A DNA stretch of 64,000 nucleotides, from the NCBI RefSeq assembly GCF_017872555.1, contig NZ_JAEDOX010000011.1, positions 1 through 64,000 of the forward strand, in the 5' to 3' direction. Each line of letters begins with the position of its first letter. The stretch's first letter is position 1. Of this stretch, positions 44,323 through 54,223 are shown piece by piece. A program made the position numbers and the translations under genes. This DNA comes from Ruegeria sp. HKCCSA071 (GTDB taxonomy: Bacteria > Pseudomonadota > Alphaproteobacteria > Rhodobacterales > Rhodobacteraceae). The notes beneath the pieces were generated by a model. The model was given only the letters and a program-made list of their open reading frames with translations, did not search any database and was not told where the DNA came from.

Positions 44323-45658
44323 CTGGGCCACGATTCCACGTCGCGTATCGATTGCGTCAATCGCGATATGTTGTGCCGTACTTGGACTTGGCGCGGCTAT
44401 TTTCATTCAGCTCTATCGCGTTCAGGAAATCCGCGAACTGGAATTGCTTCTGGCCCAGGATTTGTTGATCGAATCCAGCCGGATCACTTTGAATGGGACC
44501 GACATAGAGCTGTCCGAAGGAGTCGGGCGCGGAATTTATGACCTGGCAGAAGTAAACTGGGTTTGGCAGCTTATCGAAGATCAGGAGGGGGGGGGCTCCA
44601 GGATTCTGTTTCAATCTCCGTCACTTGGCCCGGTCACCGCGAACAGCGCGGTCCTTGCCGTACCGCCCTCGGGCAAAGGTGATTTCATAAGCCCTAACGG
44701 AGGCTTTGTGCGCGGTATATCTGCCCCCTTTCCGGGAGCCGCGCCCGAAGAAGGGCTGAGCTTTCGGATTGCGGCGCCCATGCGACGTGTAAGCGAAGGA
44801 ATTCGCAGCGCGACCCAGCTGGTTGCACTGGTTTTCTTCGGTATCGCCCTGACGGTTTCGGTTTCAGTCTATTTTACAGTAAACCGGGGTCTCAGACCGC
44901 TCAAACGGCTCAGCGAATCTGTCAAAGCCATGCGCCAGCACGATACGATCATTGATGGGCAAAACTGGCCGCCAGACTTGATCCCAGTGGTTGATGAGTT
45001 GCGAGAGCTGCATCGTCGCAACAACACAAATCTTGAAAAAACTCGTAGGAAGAATGCCGAATTGGCACATGGATTGAAAACGCCGCTGGCCGCTCTGATC
45101 CGCGTTGCCGAAGCGCTGGATGATGACAGGCGCGATCAGATTATTGGCCTTGTCGATCGGATGACGCGGGTCATCAAGCGTAACCTCAGCCGCGCCCGGA
45201 CCGAACGTCCTTATGGCAAATCTTCAGCCGTTCGCACCAGCGCCGAAGACGTAATGTATGCGCTTGGTGTTATTTTCAGAGACCGAATGCCCGAGGTGGA
45301 AATCACCATAGATGCCGGAATGATATTTTTCGGCGAGATGGCGGACATTCAGGAGATTTTTGGCAACCTGATGGAAAACGCGTGTTTCTGGGCTGAAAGC
45401 CACGTGCATATTTCAGCGATCGCAGAGAGCAAGGATATGATTACGCTTTGCATCGAAGACGATGGCCCGGGTATGGAGCAAAGTCGGCAGATGTCCGACG
45501 TGTCCACCGGTGAAGACAGGGGTGAACGCGGGTTAGGCCTGTTGATTGTCCGGGATATAGCCGAGCTTTATGGAGGAATGGTCCATATCGGGACATCCGC
45601 TCTGGGTGGGGCGAAAGTGTCGGTCATACTGCCTGGATGGATCGAAACGCCGAAATAG
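44312..45658 (+). CDS. Sensor histidine kinase
   Basis: 448 aa. Transmembrane helices at ~12-34 and ~168-190 flank a ~130-residue periplasmic sensor; a HAMP-like part follows. The phospho-acceptor is H253 in LAHGLKTPLAAL; the ATPase domain has the N box NLMENACFWAESH, DDGPGM and RGLGLLIVRDIAE. Similar in layout to PhoQ-type kinases. The signal is unknown. Cognate to the overlapping response regulator. Confidence 0.92.
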   Translation: MIGDWATIPRRVSIASIAICCAVLGLGAAIFIQLYRVQEIRELELLLAQDLLIESSRITLNGTDIELSEGVGRGIYDLAEVNWVWQLIEDQEGGGSRILFQSPSLGPVTANSAVLAVPPSGKGDFISPNGGFVRGISAPFPGAAPEEGLSFRIAAPMRRVSEGIRSATQLVALVFFGIALTVSVSVYFTVNRGLRPLKRLSESVKAMRQHDTIIDGQNWPPDLIPVVDELRELHRRNNTNLEKTRRKNAELAHGLKTPLAALIRVAEALDDDRRDQIIGLVDRMTRVIKRNLSRARTERPYGKSSAVRTSAEDVMYALGVIFRDRMPEVEITIDAGMIFFGEMADIQEIFGNLMENACFWAESHVHISAIAESKDMITLCIEDDGPGMEQSRQMSDVSTGEDRGERGLGLLIVRDIAELYGGMVHIGTSALGGAKVSVILPGWIETPK

Positions 45659-45890
45659 ATACCTATACGGCTATTTGTTTCCCTGAAATCACCAATGTGG
45701 GTATGCTTGCAGTATTGATATCACATTGCGCATGCAATCCATCCGTTGGGCATAAAACACGCAACCAGATGAGAGTTACATGTTATCAGTAGATTGGTTG
45801 ATTGAAGACATATGCTTTCAGCTGACATCCAGTATGCCTTTCATTGGGTAATCGTCGACTGCTGTATTTGATGAGATTGTATAAGACGTG

Positions 45891-47855
45891 ATGGTATTGC
45901 GCCTTTTTATTTCACTCATTGTGTTGGCTGGCATTGTACTGGCCGGTCAGGGCGTCGCAGCAACACTTGCTGCTGATGCGGTGCGGCTGGATGAGGTACC
46001 GCCCTATTTCGCAGCCAGCGGCGTTCTGTTTTCCTATGTCTGGGTTCCTCTGGTCGCGCTGTCTGCTTCGGCGCTTTTTGTGGCACCGGGGTTGCTGCTG
46101 GCTTTGGGAATTGCTGCGCAGGGGGACCGGTTTGAGCACTGGCTGCTCAAGGGGTTTACATTGTCCTTGTTCGGTGTGCCTGCGCTCGCTGCTGTGGTAC
46201 AGGCCGTCAGCGGTGTTCCCATGGCCGGGACGGCCTTCATTCTGTTGCTTGTTTTGCTTTGCCTGCCCGGCATCGGCCTGATCGCAGCCCGACCCAACCC
46301 TAATATCTTGCGGGGCAGGGGTTGGGATATAGCCGGCATGATTGCCTTGCCGCTGGCTGTTCTGCTCCTGCTGGCTCCGAAATTCTACTGGGAGTCGCTG
46401 AATGACGACGGGGCGCACAGCTTTCTGAACGCGATGTTGTTCATGACCCGTGGCCTGCCGTTCTGGCCACCGGATGCAGGGGGGGTCGGGGGATATCCGA
46501 CCCCGAAAATGATGACGGAAACCTTCCTGCAAAGCGGGTTCATGCGGTTTTTCGGACCCTATGAAGTCTCTATCCGTCTTGCATATTTGCCAGGGGTTTC
46601 GATCCTTTTTGGGGTGATTTTGTCCTTTGTACGCGATCCCGAAGGACATACTGACTCACGAACCGTTTTCGGGCTTGGGGCAGCCCTGCTGCTGTTTTCG
46701 TTCGTGATGGCATTCAATCCATCCTACAATCCGTATTTTGCCGACATTGCGCTGCCCATGGCGCGCGAGCCGATGATCCTGCTGGGGGTGCTGGGCTATA
46801 TCCTGTTCTTCAGCGAACGCAGGTTCGTCGGGATGGCGTTTGTGTCAACACTGGCTTTGCTGACCGCACCGAATGGCACCCTTCTTATCGGGTTTTTTCT
46901 GATTTCCCACTTCCTTCTGACCCGACCACTACCGTTCCGGCAGGTGATTGTCGGAGGGATGGTCGCCCTTGGGGTCCTGGTTCTGGCATCACTGTTTGAG
47001 ATGATGCTGACATGGTGGGGGCTGATGGACGTGTCCGATGAGTTTGGGGCTGACAGTATTCTGCGCCGCCTGCGCTTCGTGACGATCTTCGACACCGGGC
47101 GGTTCCTGTTCTGGCTGCTACCTTGCGGGATTCTGCCCGGCCTGGCACTGCTGGCCTGGCCCTGGCAGGATAAGCTGTCCAGAACACTGACGCTGACGGT
47201 CATTGCCTATGTTCTGTTTTTCTATGTTCAGGCCTATCGGATCCTGCCCCATCATTTTGCACCCGCCGCAGTCATACCACTGATTGTCTTCTGGCGTTTG
47301 CGGCCGGTTCAGGTTGCTCCGGTCTCTGCACTGGCCTGTGCTCTGACAGGGCTTGCGGTCAGCGCCTGGATCAGCTGGCCGGAAACTCTGCGCCCGTTTA
47401 CCCAGACCCGGGATCTTGGCTATCGTATCTCTATCGAAACTGATGAGAGCCCGTTCCCTGACCTGAACGAGATACGTGTTGTTCCGGCACTGATTGCCGG
47501 GGCATTCCCGCCCATCTGGACACAGGCCGAGTTGGAAAAGCGCTATATGGCTGGCCAGTTGTCGGTCTATGTTCATGCCAGAATGCCTGCATCTGACACT
47601 ACGACCGCAGATTATTTCATACGCGCGGCAACAGCAGCTCTGGTGGATGGAGAAACTGTAATTGGCGAAGCTTTGGAGGGTTGGGTTTTGGTGGCGCGCG
47701 ATCAGACGGTTTACGAAAATGACCTCGGGAACACCGATGTTCCGGTCAGTATTGCACGTGCCTATCGCGTACCACTTGATACCATCTTCGGACAGGGCAC
47801 GCGTGAGACACCCTACCCGGTTTGGGACATCGCGAAAGTAGCGGGTCTAAGATAG
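45891..47855 (+). CDS. Large multi-pass membrane protein, possible GT-C-fold glycosyltransferase
   Basis: About 654 aa with around 12 hydrophobic helices and a soluble C-terminal tail. WESLNDDGAHSFLNAMLFM near 165 puts an acidic pair in a loop, as in GT-C enzymes, but no family is certain. It could also be a polymerase or ligase-like protein. The ATG at 45891 follows a GTG; neither has a strong ribosome-binding site. Followed by the FkbM gene 62 bp later on the same strand. Confidence 0.6.
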   Translation: MVLRLFISLIVLAGIVLAGQGVAATLAADAVRLDEVPPYFAASGVLFSYVWVPLVALSASALFVAPGLLLALGIAAQGDRFEHWLLKGFTLSLFGVPALAAVVQAVSGVPMAGTAFILLLVLLCLPGIGLIAARPNPNILRGRGWDIAGMIALPLAVLLLLAPKFYWESLNDDGAHSFLNAMLFMTRGLPFWPPDAGGVGGYPTPKMMTETFLQSGFMRFFGPYEVSIRLAYLPGVSILFGVILSFVRDPEGHTDSRTVFGLGAALLLFSFVMAFNPSYNPYFADIALPMAREPMILLGVLGYILFFSERRFVGMAFVSTLALLTAPNGTLLIGFFLISHFLLTRPLPFRQVIVGGMVALGVLVLASLFEMMLTWWGLMDVSDEFGADSILRRLRFVTIFDTGRFLFWLLPCGILPGLALLAWPWQDKLSRTLTLTVIAYVLFFYVQAYRILPHHFAPAAVIPLIVFWRLRPVQVAPVSALACALTGLAVSAWISWPETLRPFTQTRDLGYRISIETDESPFPDLNEIRVVPALIAGAFPPIWTQAELEKRYMAGQLSVYVHARMPASDTTTADYFIRAATAALVDGETVIGEALEGWVLVARDQTVYENDLGNTDVPVSIARAYRVPLDTIFGQGTRETPYPVWDIAKVAGLR

Positions 47856-47917
47856 CCACCGATTGAGAAATATAAGATTTGTCCCGAAGAAAAACGGGCA
47901 GTTAAATGGAGAACTCT

Positions 47918-48727
47918 ATGAAGCAAAATCTTGCAAAACTGGTTGAATCATACCCGGTCCTCCAGAAGCCTGCCTATTTCGCCTATATCGGCGTGGTCAG
48001 CGCCCGGAATGTCAGCCGCCGGTTCGCCATGAACAATCTCGGCTACCTGCCCAAACGTGTGTCTGACAGGGGCCAGGACATGTGGGTGATCAACGAAGTC
48101 TATAATGGCAAGCGCAATGGTTTTTTTGTCGAGCTTGGTGCCGCCGATGGATTCTCAGACTCAAACACGTTCGCTCTGGAAAAACACTATGGCTGGACCG
48201 GACTTTTGATTGAACCCAACCCGGTCAATTACCATCGGATTACAAACTGGCATCACCGCACGGCCACCCCGGTTCCGCTGGCGGTTGATCCCGAACCGGG
48301 AAAGCTGGAGTTCATGATTGACGGTCAGCGCAGCAGCCTGCTGGTGGATGAGGCCGACAATATGACCGAGCGACGCGCTTCGAAACTGGCCCGGTTCCGG
48401 GAAAAGGGCAAGGTTGTAACGGTTGAGGCCGTACCTCTGGATGAGGTGTTCGATCGCTATAACGCGCCCAAGGATATCGATTACTTCAGTCTGGATGTCG
48501 AAGGGTCGGAAACGCGGATTCTGCGCAATTTCCCATTCGACAAATACCGTTTCCTGGCCATGACAATCGAACGCCCGACACCGGAGCTCAACGAGTTACT
48601 GTTCGCCAATGGCTATCATTTCGTGCGCAATTCGCTTTACGACACGTTCTATGTGCATGAAAGCAACCCGCGCTTCGATCAGGTTGAGAAATTACCGTTC
48701 GAACAACTCCCCGCGAAGCAGTTCTGA
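47918..48727 (+). CDS. FkbM-family SAM-dependent methyltransferase
   Basis: 269 aa. FkbM signatures: FFVELGAADGFSDSNTFALE (SAM motif I region, ~residues 67-86), LLIEPNPVNYHRI, and DYFSLDVEGSETRILRNF near 185-202. Enzymes of this family O-methylate sugars and other hydroxylated compounds. I choose the ATG at 47918 with GGAGA six nt upstream over the ATG at 47906. Likely adds a methyl ether to the glycan made here. Confidence 0.88.
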   Translation: MKQNLAKLVESYPVLQKPAYFAYIGVVSARNVSRRFAMNNLGYLPKRVSDRGQDMWVINEVYNGKRNGFFVELGAADGFSDSNTFALEKHYGWTGLLIEPNPVNYHRITNWHHRTATPVPLAVDPEPGKLEFMIDGQRSSLLVDEADNMTERRASKLARFREKGKVVTVEAVPLDEVFDRYNAPKDIDYFSLDVEGSETRILRNFPFDKYRFLAMTIERPTPELNELLFANGYHFVRNSLYDTFYVHESNPRFDQVEKLPFEQLPAKQF

Positions 48728-48763
48728 ACCTGCCTCTGGCACACACCCATGTCGCGCGAACAG

Positions 48764-49789
48764 TCAGTTCCGCGTGACATGGAGTTTATGTTTCTGCCCC
48801 AGCACGTGGTATTCGAACAGGCACCAGACATAGATGGTGGCCGAGTAGACATAATAGACCTGATGATACAGCAGGCATTTGAATGCGAACCACGGTCCGC
48901 CATGCCCGGACATGGCGCGCACCAGATCGAAATTGGCGACAAAGGCGACTGCAAGCAGCAATAAGGGCAGGGGCCATGCCCCCGGCCAGAATGGCAGGAC
49001 CAGAAGCGACAGCAGCAACAACCCCGCAATTGCAGCCCGTGCCCGCTCGGCCATCGAGGTGTTCAGGTCATCCGTCAGCCCCTCGCGCGAGATCATCAGC
49101 CGGGCCCAGGGCAGGGCGCGACAGAAAATATCCGTGCTCAGGCTGTTGCGGATGGTCCAGACTTTCAGGTGTTTACCCTGCAGCTGTGGCTCGACAAGGA
49201 TACGGCGACCGGTCCCCGCGATCCGATAGCCCAGTTCGATATCCTCGATCGACGGAACCTCGTAGGTTTTCACATCAAAGCCGCCGACCTCAAGAAACAC
49301 ATCGCGTCGGATGGCGCCACACCCGGCCCAGAAGGTGCGCGCCTCGCGCCGGGCGCGCTGATGGTGATAGCGATGCAGAAGGTTCTTGTAGCGCGAGAAC
49401 CACGATTGCCCATCCGGCGCGTCGTCATACGATCCGAACACGGCGCCAACATTATCCTCGGACATGGCACGGCGGATATGCTCCGGGCCATCGGGCCACG
49501 CGATGACGTCGGAATCGACGAACCACAGGATGTCACCGGTGGCGTGTTCGGCGGCCAGGTTGCGCGCAGCCCCCGGCCCGCCATTGACCGGCGTGGTCAG
49601 AACCGTGGCCCCCATTTCGCGGGCAAGGGCCGCAGTGCCGTCCGGAGACTGGTCATCGACAACCAAAACCTGTTGCACCTGGTCGGTGTTCAGCATTTCA
49701 ATCAGGGGTGTCAGGACACGGGGTAGCAGATGCTCGGCCTTGTAGGCGGGCATGACGACGCTGATGGAAAGGGTTTTATCTGAAGTCAC
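48764..49789 (-). CDS. Glycosyltransferase family 2, membrane-anchored
   Basis: 341 aa from a GTG at 49789 whose GTGA overlaps the upstream stop; the frame extends to 50071 but that extra part lies over the neighbouring gene and is not protein-like. LSISVVMPAYKAEHLLPR, VLVVDDQSPDGT, WFVDSDVIAWPDG (DxD) and a C-terminal set of hydrophobic helices. Probable processive or single-sugar transferase at the inner membrane. Coupled to the membrane protein gene before it. Confidence 0.88.
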   Translation of the reverse strand: MTSDKTLSISVVMPAYKAEHLLPRVLTPLIEMLNTDQVQQVLVVDDQSPDGTAALAREMGATVLTTPVNGGPGAARNLAAEHATGDILWFVDSDVIAWPDGPEHIRRAMSEDNVGAVFGSYDDAPDGQSWFSRYKNLLHRYHHQRARREARTFWAGCGAIRRDVFLEVGGFDVKTYEVPSIEDIELGYRIAGTGRRILVEPQLQGKHLKVWTIRNSLSTDIFCRALPWARLMISREGLTDDLNTSMAERARAAIAGLLLLSLLVLPFWPGAWPLPLLLLAVAFVANFDLVRAMSGHGGPWFAFKCLLYHQVYYVYSATIYVWCLFEYHVLGQKHKLHVTRN

Positions 49790-51297
49790 GAGGTATCTCC
49801 GGCCGTGCCTTGCGACACTGACGAACGCTGAACAAGAAAAAGAAAGGCAGCCGTGAAAGGCAGCAGCCACATCACGCGCGCACCATATCGGTCTGCGGGT
49901 TGCGAGACCCCGCCACAGACCAGTGCGTTCACTGCAATCCCGATCAGAATGAACAGGGCGAACAGTTTCAGCGGTGGGGCAACTCGGCCGGGCCATAGCA
50001 ACAACCCGATCACAATGATCGCCGAGATCAGATAGATTGTCGCGTGGATGGAATTGACCGGACCCAGCCAAGGCTGATCGCGCGTCAGGACAATTTTGTC
50101 GAGAACCGCCAGCTGCGCCTCCGGCAGTCCCGAAAGCGATTTTGCGTTTCGGATGACAGCCTCGTTCGGGATAGTCATCTCGATGCTGTTCATTCCCAAC
50201 TGGGTGAACGCATTTTTGCCAAGTGCGTATATCGTCCCGAACGGCCGGGCGGCCAGAACCTGCAGGAAAAAGGCCCGCTGTTCGGCTGCTACGGCCCGCT
50301 GGTCCTCAATCGGCATCAGCCGGAAAGACCCCAGCTTTTCGGATTGCTCGAAAATGATATGAGTAGCGGTCATTCGGTAAGGGTCATCGGACCAGGACAA
50401 AGCCTCGTGCAGGGCGCAGGTTGCCAAATTGGTGCGCGGACAGACATCATCCAAATAGTCCAGGCCGGGGCCGTCAACGATCAGACGTGCCGTGATATAG
50501 GGTGTATAGATTACCTCTTTCCGCGCAACGGTTTCTGTTGCGAACTCAAATGCTTTGCGCTCGGCAATGGCCAGCGCAACAAGGCATATAACAAACCCTG
50601 CCGCAAGCCATCGCCCGTATCCAAGACGCAGCAAGGCAGCCAGCACGACAAAGGGCACCATAAGTACGGCAATCCCCAGATGCGAGGGGTGCAGGACCAC
50701 CGCGAACGCTGCCAAGGCCAGCGCGCCCAGCCATTCTATCAAGTTCATGTAACGACCTGCGGCAACAACCGCCGCAATCAGGATCAGCATCACCGATGTG
50801 AAAATATCCGGCATGACATAGGCGATATAGAAGGGCAGTGAGGTCACTGCCCCCGCTAATAAGGGAATGGTCACCAGTTGCAGCGTGCTACGCCCGGTTT
50901 GTGCGCTGCGCTGCAACAGGCGCATCGTCAGCCAGACTGCGAACAACAATGCGGCCAGATGAACCCCTGCAACGGCCCCCAGCGCATCGCCCCGCCAGAA
51001 AGTCGCAACCAGCAGCGCATAAGCCATCGAGCGTGATCCGCCGGTTACCTCATCCTCTTCACCGTTTTGTTCTGCCTGGTTACCACTTGCCCCATTTTGA
51101 GCACCGGCCGGTTTTGGTGCAGGCAGGATAAGTGAGAGCGCTATATTGCCCTGTCGAAAATAGCTCCCAGTATCAAAGTAATAGAGAGGGCCGCGATTGA
51201 TAACCAAAACCGCCAGACAAATGACCACCGTCGCTGCAAACAGCAGAGCCCCTCTGAACCTTCGGGGTGATCTTCCCGATGCAGTTTGCGCGGCCAT
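49786..51297 (-). CDS. Multi-pass membrane protein, possible GT-C-type
   Basis: About 503 aa, 10 or so hydrophobic helices. The segment YYFDTGSYFRQGN after the first helix resembles the acidic first-loop motif of GT-C enzymes. It is followed by a polar low-complexity stretch rich in Gly, Asn, Gln and Glu (residues ~65-90). I use the ATG at 51297 with AGGA before it. Coupled to the GT2 gene by a GTGA overlap. Family not certain. Confidence 0.6.
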   Translation of the reverse strand: MAAQTASGRSPRRFRGALLFAATVVICLAVLVINRGPLYYFDTGSYFRQGNIALSLILPAPKPAGAQNGASGNQAEQNGEEDEVTGGSRSMAYALLVATFWRGDALGAVAGVHLAALLFAVWLTMRLLQRSAQTGRSTLQLVTIPLLAGAVTSLPFYIAYVMPDIFTSVMLILIAAVVAAGRYMNLIEWLGALALAAFAVVLHPSHLGIAVLMVPFVVLAALLRLGYGRWLAAGFVICLVALAIAERKAFEFATETVARKEVIYTPYITARLIVDGPGLDYLDDVCPRTNLATCALHEALSWSDDPYRMTATHIIFEQSEKLGSFRLMPIEDQRAVAAEQRAFFLQVLAARPFGTIYALGKNAFTQLGMNSIEMTIPNEAVIRNAKSLSGLPEAQLAVLDKIVLTRDQPWLGPVNSIHATIYLISAIIVIGLLLWPGRVAPPLKLFALFILIGIAVNALVCGGVSQPADRYGARVMWLLPFTAAFLFLVQRSSVSQGTAGDTS

Positions 51298-51980
51298 CAC
51301 CGTCCTACAGCTCCTTCATCGCCATCGCAGCAGGCTGAAACAGGCAGTTGTTACCTTCAGCCACTTCCCGGATGCATATCCCAACCAAAGCGCCCAATTT
51401 CATGGCGCTGGTTACACCCCCGGACGAATTCATCAGCGGTTCTCGCAATTTCTGCCGCCTCAGGCACAACATCAATTCGCATTATCTCCCTGCTTACAGG
51501 CAGGCACTTCAAACAAACGGGTAAACTGCAAAAAAATCCGATCGAAAATAAGCGCCTGTACTCAGTACAATAACAACTCGACGCTACACGAAACTTCCGG
51601 TGCGTCGAAGGAGAAATATGACAAGCTTCGGGGTTCATATCTTTTTCCAGGCAGGGGGCGTCTACAGACGCCATGCATTAGCTTTATCGCAGACAGTGTC
51701 TCGTTTTGGCTGAAATTGTTTCCCGTCCGAAATGCAGTGCGATCGGGCCTGATCTCAGGTGCAAATTTTATTTTTGCAAGACGATTGGTGCGGTGATGCA
51801 GGCAGGACAGCGGCCAAACCTTATGCTGTACGTGTCAGCAGGTCCGCTCACCAGCCTCTAACAGCGCGCGCACCATGAACATGAACAGAGCATGACGACC
51901 TCAGCCACGCCACGTTCATCTACCGTTTTTATATTTCTCCGGACCCCACTTCGTCAGTAATCAGTTCCCAGTTTTCGAAA
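51298..51980. other. Intergenic region, about 680 bp
   Basis: Separates two divergent genes. Open frames here are short and lack ribosome-binding sites and protein-like composition. One symmetric element was seen at 51557-51569. Promoters for both neighbours must lie here. Confidence 0.45.
51557..51569. promoter_or_regulatory. Short dyad, lux-box-like
   Basis: TGTACT-C-AGTACA is a perfect 6-bp dyad with one central base, inside CCTGTACTCAGTACAAT. The left half matches the CCTGTA half of LuxR-type sites, the right half only in part. A weak call. Confidence 0.25.
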
Positions 51981-53969
51981 ATGAAATATAGACCCGAAGT
52001 AGATGGATTACGTGCGATCGCGGTAGTGCCAGTTGTGTTTTTTCACGCTGGCTTTTCACTCTTCAAAGGCGGTTTTGTCGGCGTCGACGTCTTTTTCGTA
52101 ATTTCGGGTTATCTGATTACCTCAATCCTTCTTAAGGAACTCGAAGCTGGTACGTTCTCTCTTCTGAAATTCTATGAGCGCCGTGCCCGACGCATTCTTC
52201 CCGCTCTGGCAGTTATGGTCGCCGCCTGCATACCGGTGGCGATTTTCCTGATGACACCGACGGAAGCAAAGAATTTTGCGCAAAGCGTCGCGGCCGTCGG
52301 CCTTTTTGCTTCGAACGTATTGTTCTGGGTCGAGAGCGGTTATTTTGATCTCGACTCGGAAGAGAAACCGCTTCTTCACACTTGGAGTCTCGCGGTAGAA
52401 GAGCAGTTTTATATCGTATTCCCGCTGCTTTTGCTGCTGTTATGGACCTATAGAAGAAAACTGCTTGTTCCCATCTTGGTGCTTTTGGCCCTGCTCAGCC
52501 TTGTGCTGTGCGAATGGGGTGCGCGAAATGCACCAAGCGCCACATTCTTTCTTGCGCCGACGCGTGCGTGGGAGCTGTTGGCCGGATCGTTCTGCGCCAT
52601 GATCCTGCGACGTGGCACCACCTCCCATGATTTGCTGGCCGCATTGGGTGTCGTGATGATCGGGGTCTCCATTTTTGCCTTTGGTGAGACGACTCCATTC
52701 CCATCGGTCTATGCCCTGCTTCCGGTCGGTGGCACAGTCTTTGTAATCCTGTTTGCCGGACCGACAACAGCAACGGGAAAACTGTTGGCCAAGCCCGTCT
52801 TCGTCGGTCTCGGGCTTATCAGCTACAGCGCCTATCTTTGGCATCAACCGCTCTTTGCCTTCGCCCGTCTCTGGACGCCATGGGCCCCATCGCCAACCGT
52901 TCTCATCTGCCTGATCATTCTGACATTCGTGATCGCGTATCTAAGCTGGCGCTATGTTGAAACGCCGTTCCGCCGCACTTCGGGGCCGCATTCCATTGCC
53001 CGGCGGCCGGTTTTCATCCTGGCGGTCACGGTCTCATTGTTGTTTGTGGCATTCGGCGGCTGGGGACAGATGACGAAAGGCTGGCGCAACGCCTATCTGG
53101 CGCGCATGTCTGAAGCGGAGAAACGCATACTTACCCTGACCGAGCATGCGTATAATGAACAACTCGCCAATGCGCTGTCGCGTTTTGATAATGGCGACTG
53201 CGTCTTCGACATCCGCACGATTGATGAGACCGCACGTCAGCGTGCCACCAACTGTGCGCAGAAGTATGGTCCCGGTGTTCTCGTTCTGGGCGACAGCCAC
53301 GCGATTGACCTTTACGGTGCGGTTATAACCACATCACAGGCCAATGAGCCCTTCATAGTCGGCGTTGTCTCAGGCGGGTGTCGTCCACATACGCTTTTGC
53401 CTGGTTGTGCTTACATGGAACTTGCTCAGTTCATTGAAGATCGCCCAGATGTTTTTGAATTCGCAGTCTATGAACAGGCGGGGTTTTATCTGTTGCACGG
53501 GGCCGGGTTTGATTTAGGCGGAAGGCGTATGTTCGAAAGGTTGTCGCCAAATGAACCCGTACCCCGTTTCGAGCCCCACATGGGTTATGTTCAGGCCGTA
53601 AAGGAGTATCTGGAACGCATCGCATCCCATATTCCGACAGTCTGGCTATCCCCCCGGATCGAGCCACATATTCAACCGACCTTTATCCGGAAGGCGGGAT
53701 GTGATTACCCTTATATGCTTCGCCCCGGAACGGAAGAGGTCTTTTTGAAACTCGAAGCTACGATCGCCGAAACTCTTTCAGCATCGCCGGTGGAATTCAT
53801 GTCACAACACAACTTGCTCAAACTGTCTTTCCCAGAAGACTTCTTATCCTGTGATGTTCTTTTCTGGTCGGATGGTGACCACTTCAGCAACGCAGGTGAA
53901 GAACGATTTGGAAAAAGGATGCAGGTTGTTCAGAACGCACGCGCAGTGCTTGGGCTGGAGCGGAAGTGA
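51981..53969 (+). CDS. Acyltransferase 3 (OafA/YrhL-type) with C-terminal SGNH domain
   Basis: 662 aa. The N-terminal ~360 residues are a 10-helix acyltransferase-3 domain: YRPEVDGLRAIAVVPVVFFH with the essential histidine, GVDVFFVISGYLI and HTWSLAVEEQFY. The C-terminal periplasmic SGNH domain has LVLGDSHAIDLYG (Ser nucleophile) and DGDHFSNAGEERF (Asp-His). Such fusions O-acetylate surface polysaccharides, with SGNH completing transfer outside the inner membrane. Probably decorates the exopolysaccharide encoded to the right. Confidence 0.93.
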   Translation: MKYRPEVDGLRAIAVVPVVFFHAGFSLFKGGFVGVDVFFVISGYLITSILLKELEAGTFSLLKFYERRARRILPALAVMVAACIPVAIFLMTPTEAKNFAQSVAAVGLFASNVLFWVESGYFDLDSEEKPLLHTWSLAVEEQFYIVFPLLLLLLWTYRRKLLVPILVLLALLSLVLCEWGARNAPSATFFLAPTRAWELLAGSFCAMILRRGTTSHDLLAALGVVMIGVSIFAFGETTPFPSVYALLPVGGTVFVILFAGPTTATGKLLAKPVFVGLGLISYSAYLWHQPLFAFARLWTPWAPSPTVLICLIILTFVIAYLSWRYVETPFRRTSGPHSIARRPVFILAVTVSLLFVAFGGWGQMTKGWRNAYLARMSEAEKRILTLTEHAYNEQLANALSRFDNGDCVFDIRTIDETARQRATNCAQKYGPGVLVLGDSHAIDLYGAVITTSQANEPFIVGVVSGGCRPHTLLPGCAYMELAQFIEDRPDVFEFAVYEQAGFYLLHGAGFDLGGRRMFERLSPNEPVPRFEPHMGYVQAVKEYLERIASHIPTVWLSPRIEPHIQPTFIRKAGCDYPYMLRPGTEEVFLKLEATIAETLSASPVEFMSQHNLLKLSFPEDFLSCDVLFWSDGDHFSNAGEERFGKRMQVVQNARAVLGLERK

Positions 53970-54223
53970 AGCTCTTGGCGCCTGACGTTCCGTGAGCCCC
54001 TGATTCTCTTAACAATTACACCACCCATGTTCACAAAAGAGAAACAAACTAATCTATAAGACTACATTATGCCCTCATGGGCACCTAGATGCCGCAAAAA
54101 AAACATAATTTCTCAAAAAGACCTTAGCAATCAAACAGAAATGATTTATCAATCTTAACAGTAGGTGCCGTGCTAGGGGTATGCATGGACTCTGTTAGGT
54201 GGAAATAAAAGGTGGGTCCTTTA

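Noticed and set aside
49790..50071. N-terminal extension of the GT2 frame ending at 48764
   Set aside because: Overlaps the upstream membrane protein in another frame and is not protein-like; the GT2 fold starts right after the GTG at 49789.
51357..51796. Short genes in the 51.3-51.98 kb gap
   Set aside because: Frames on both strands overlap, none has a ribosome-binding site or protein-like composition.
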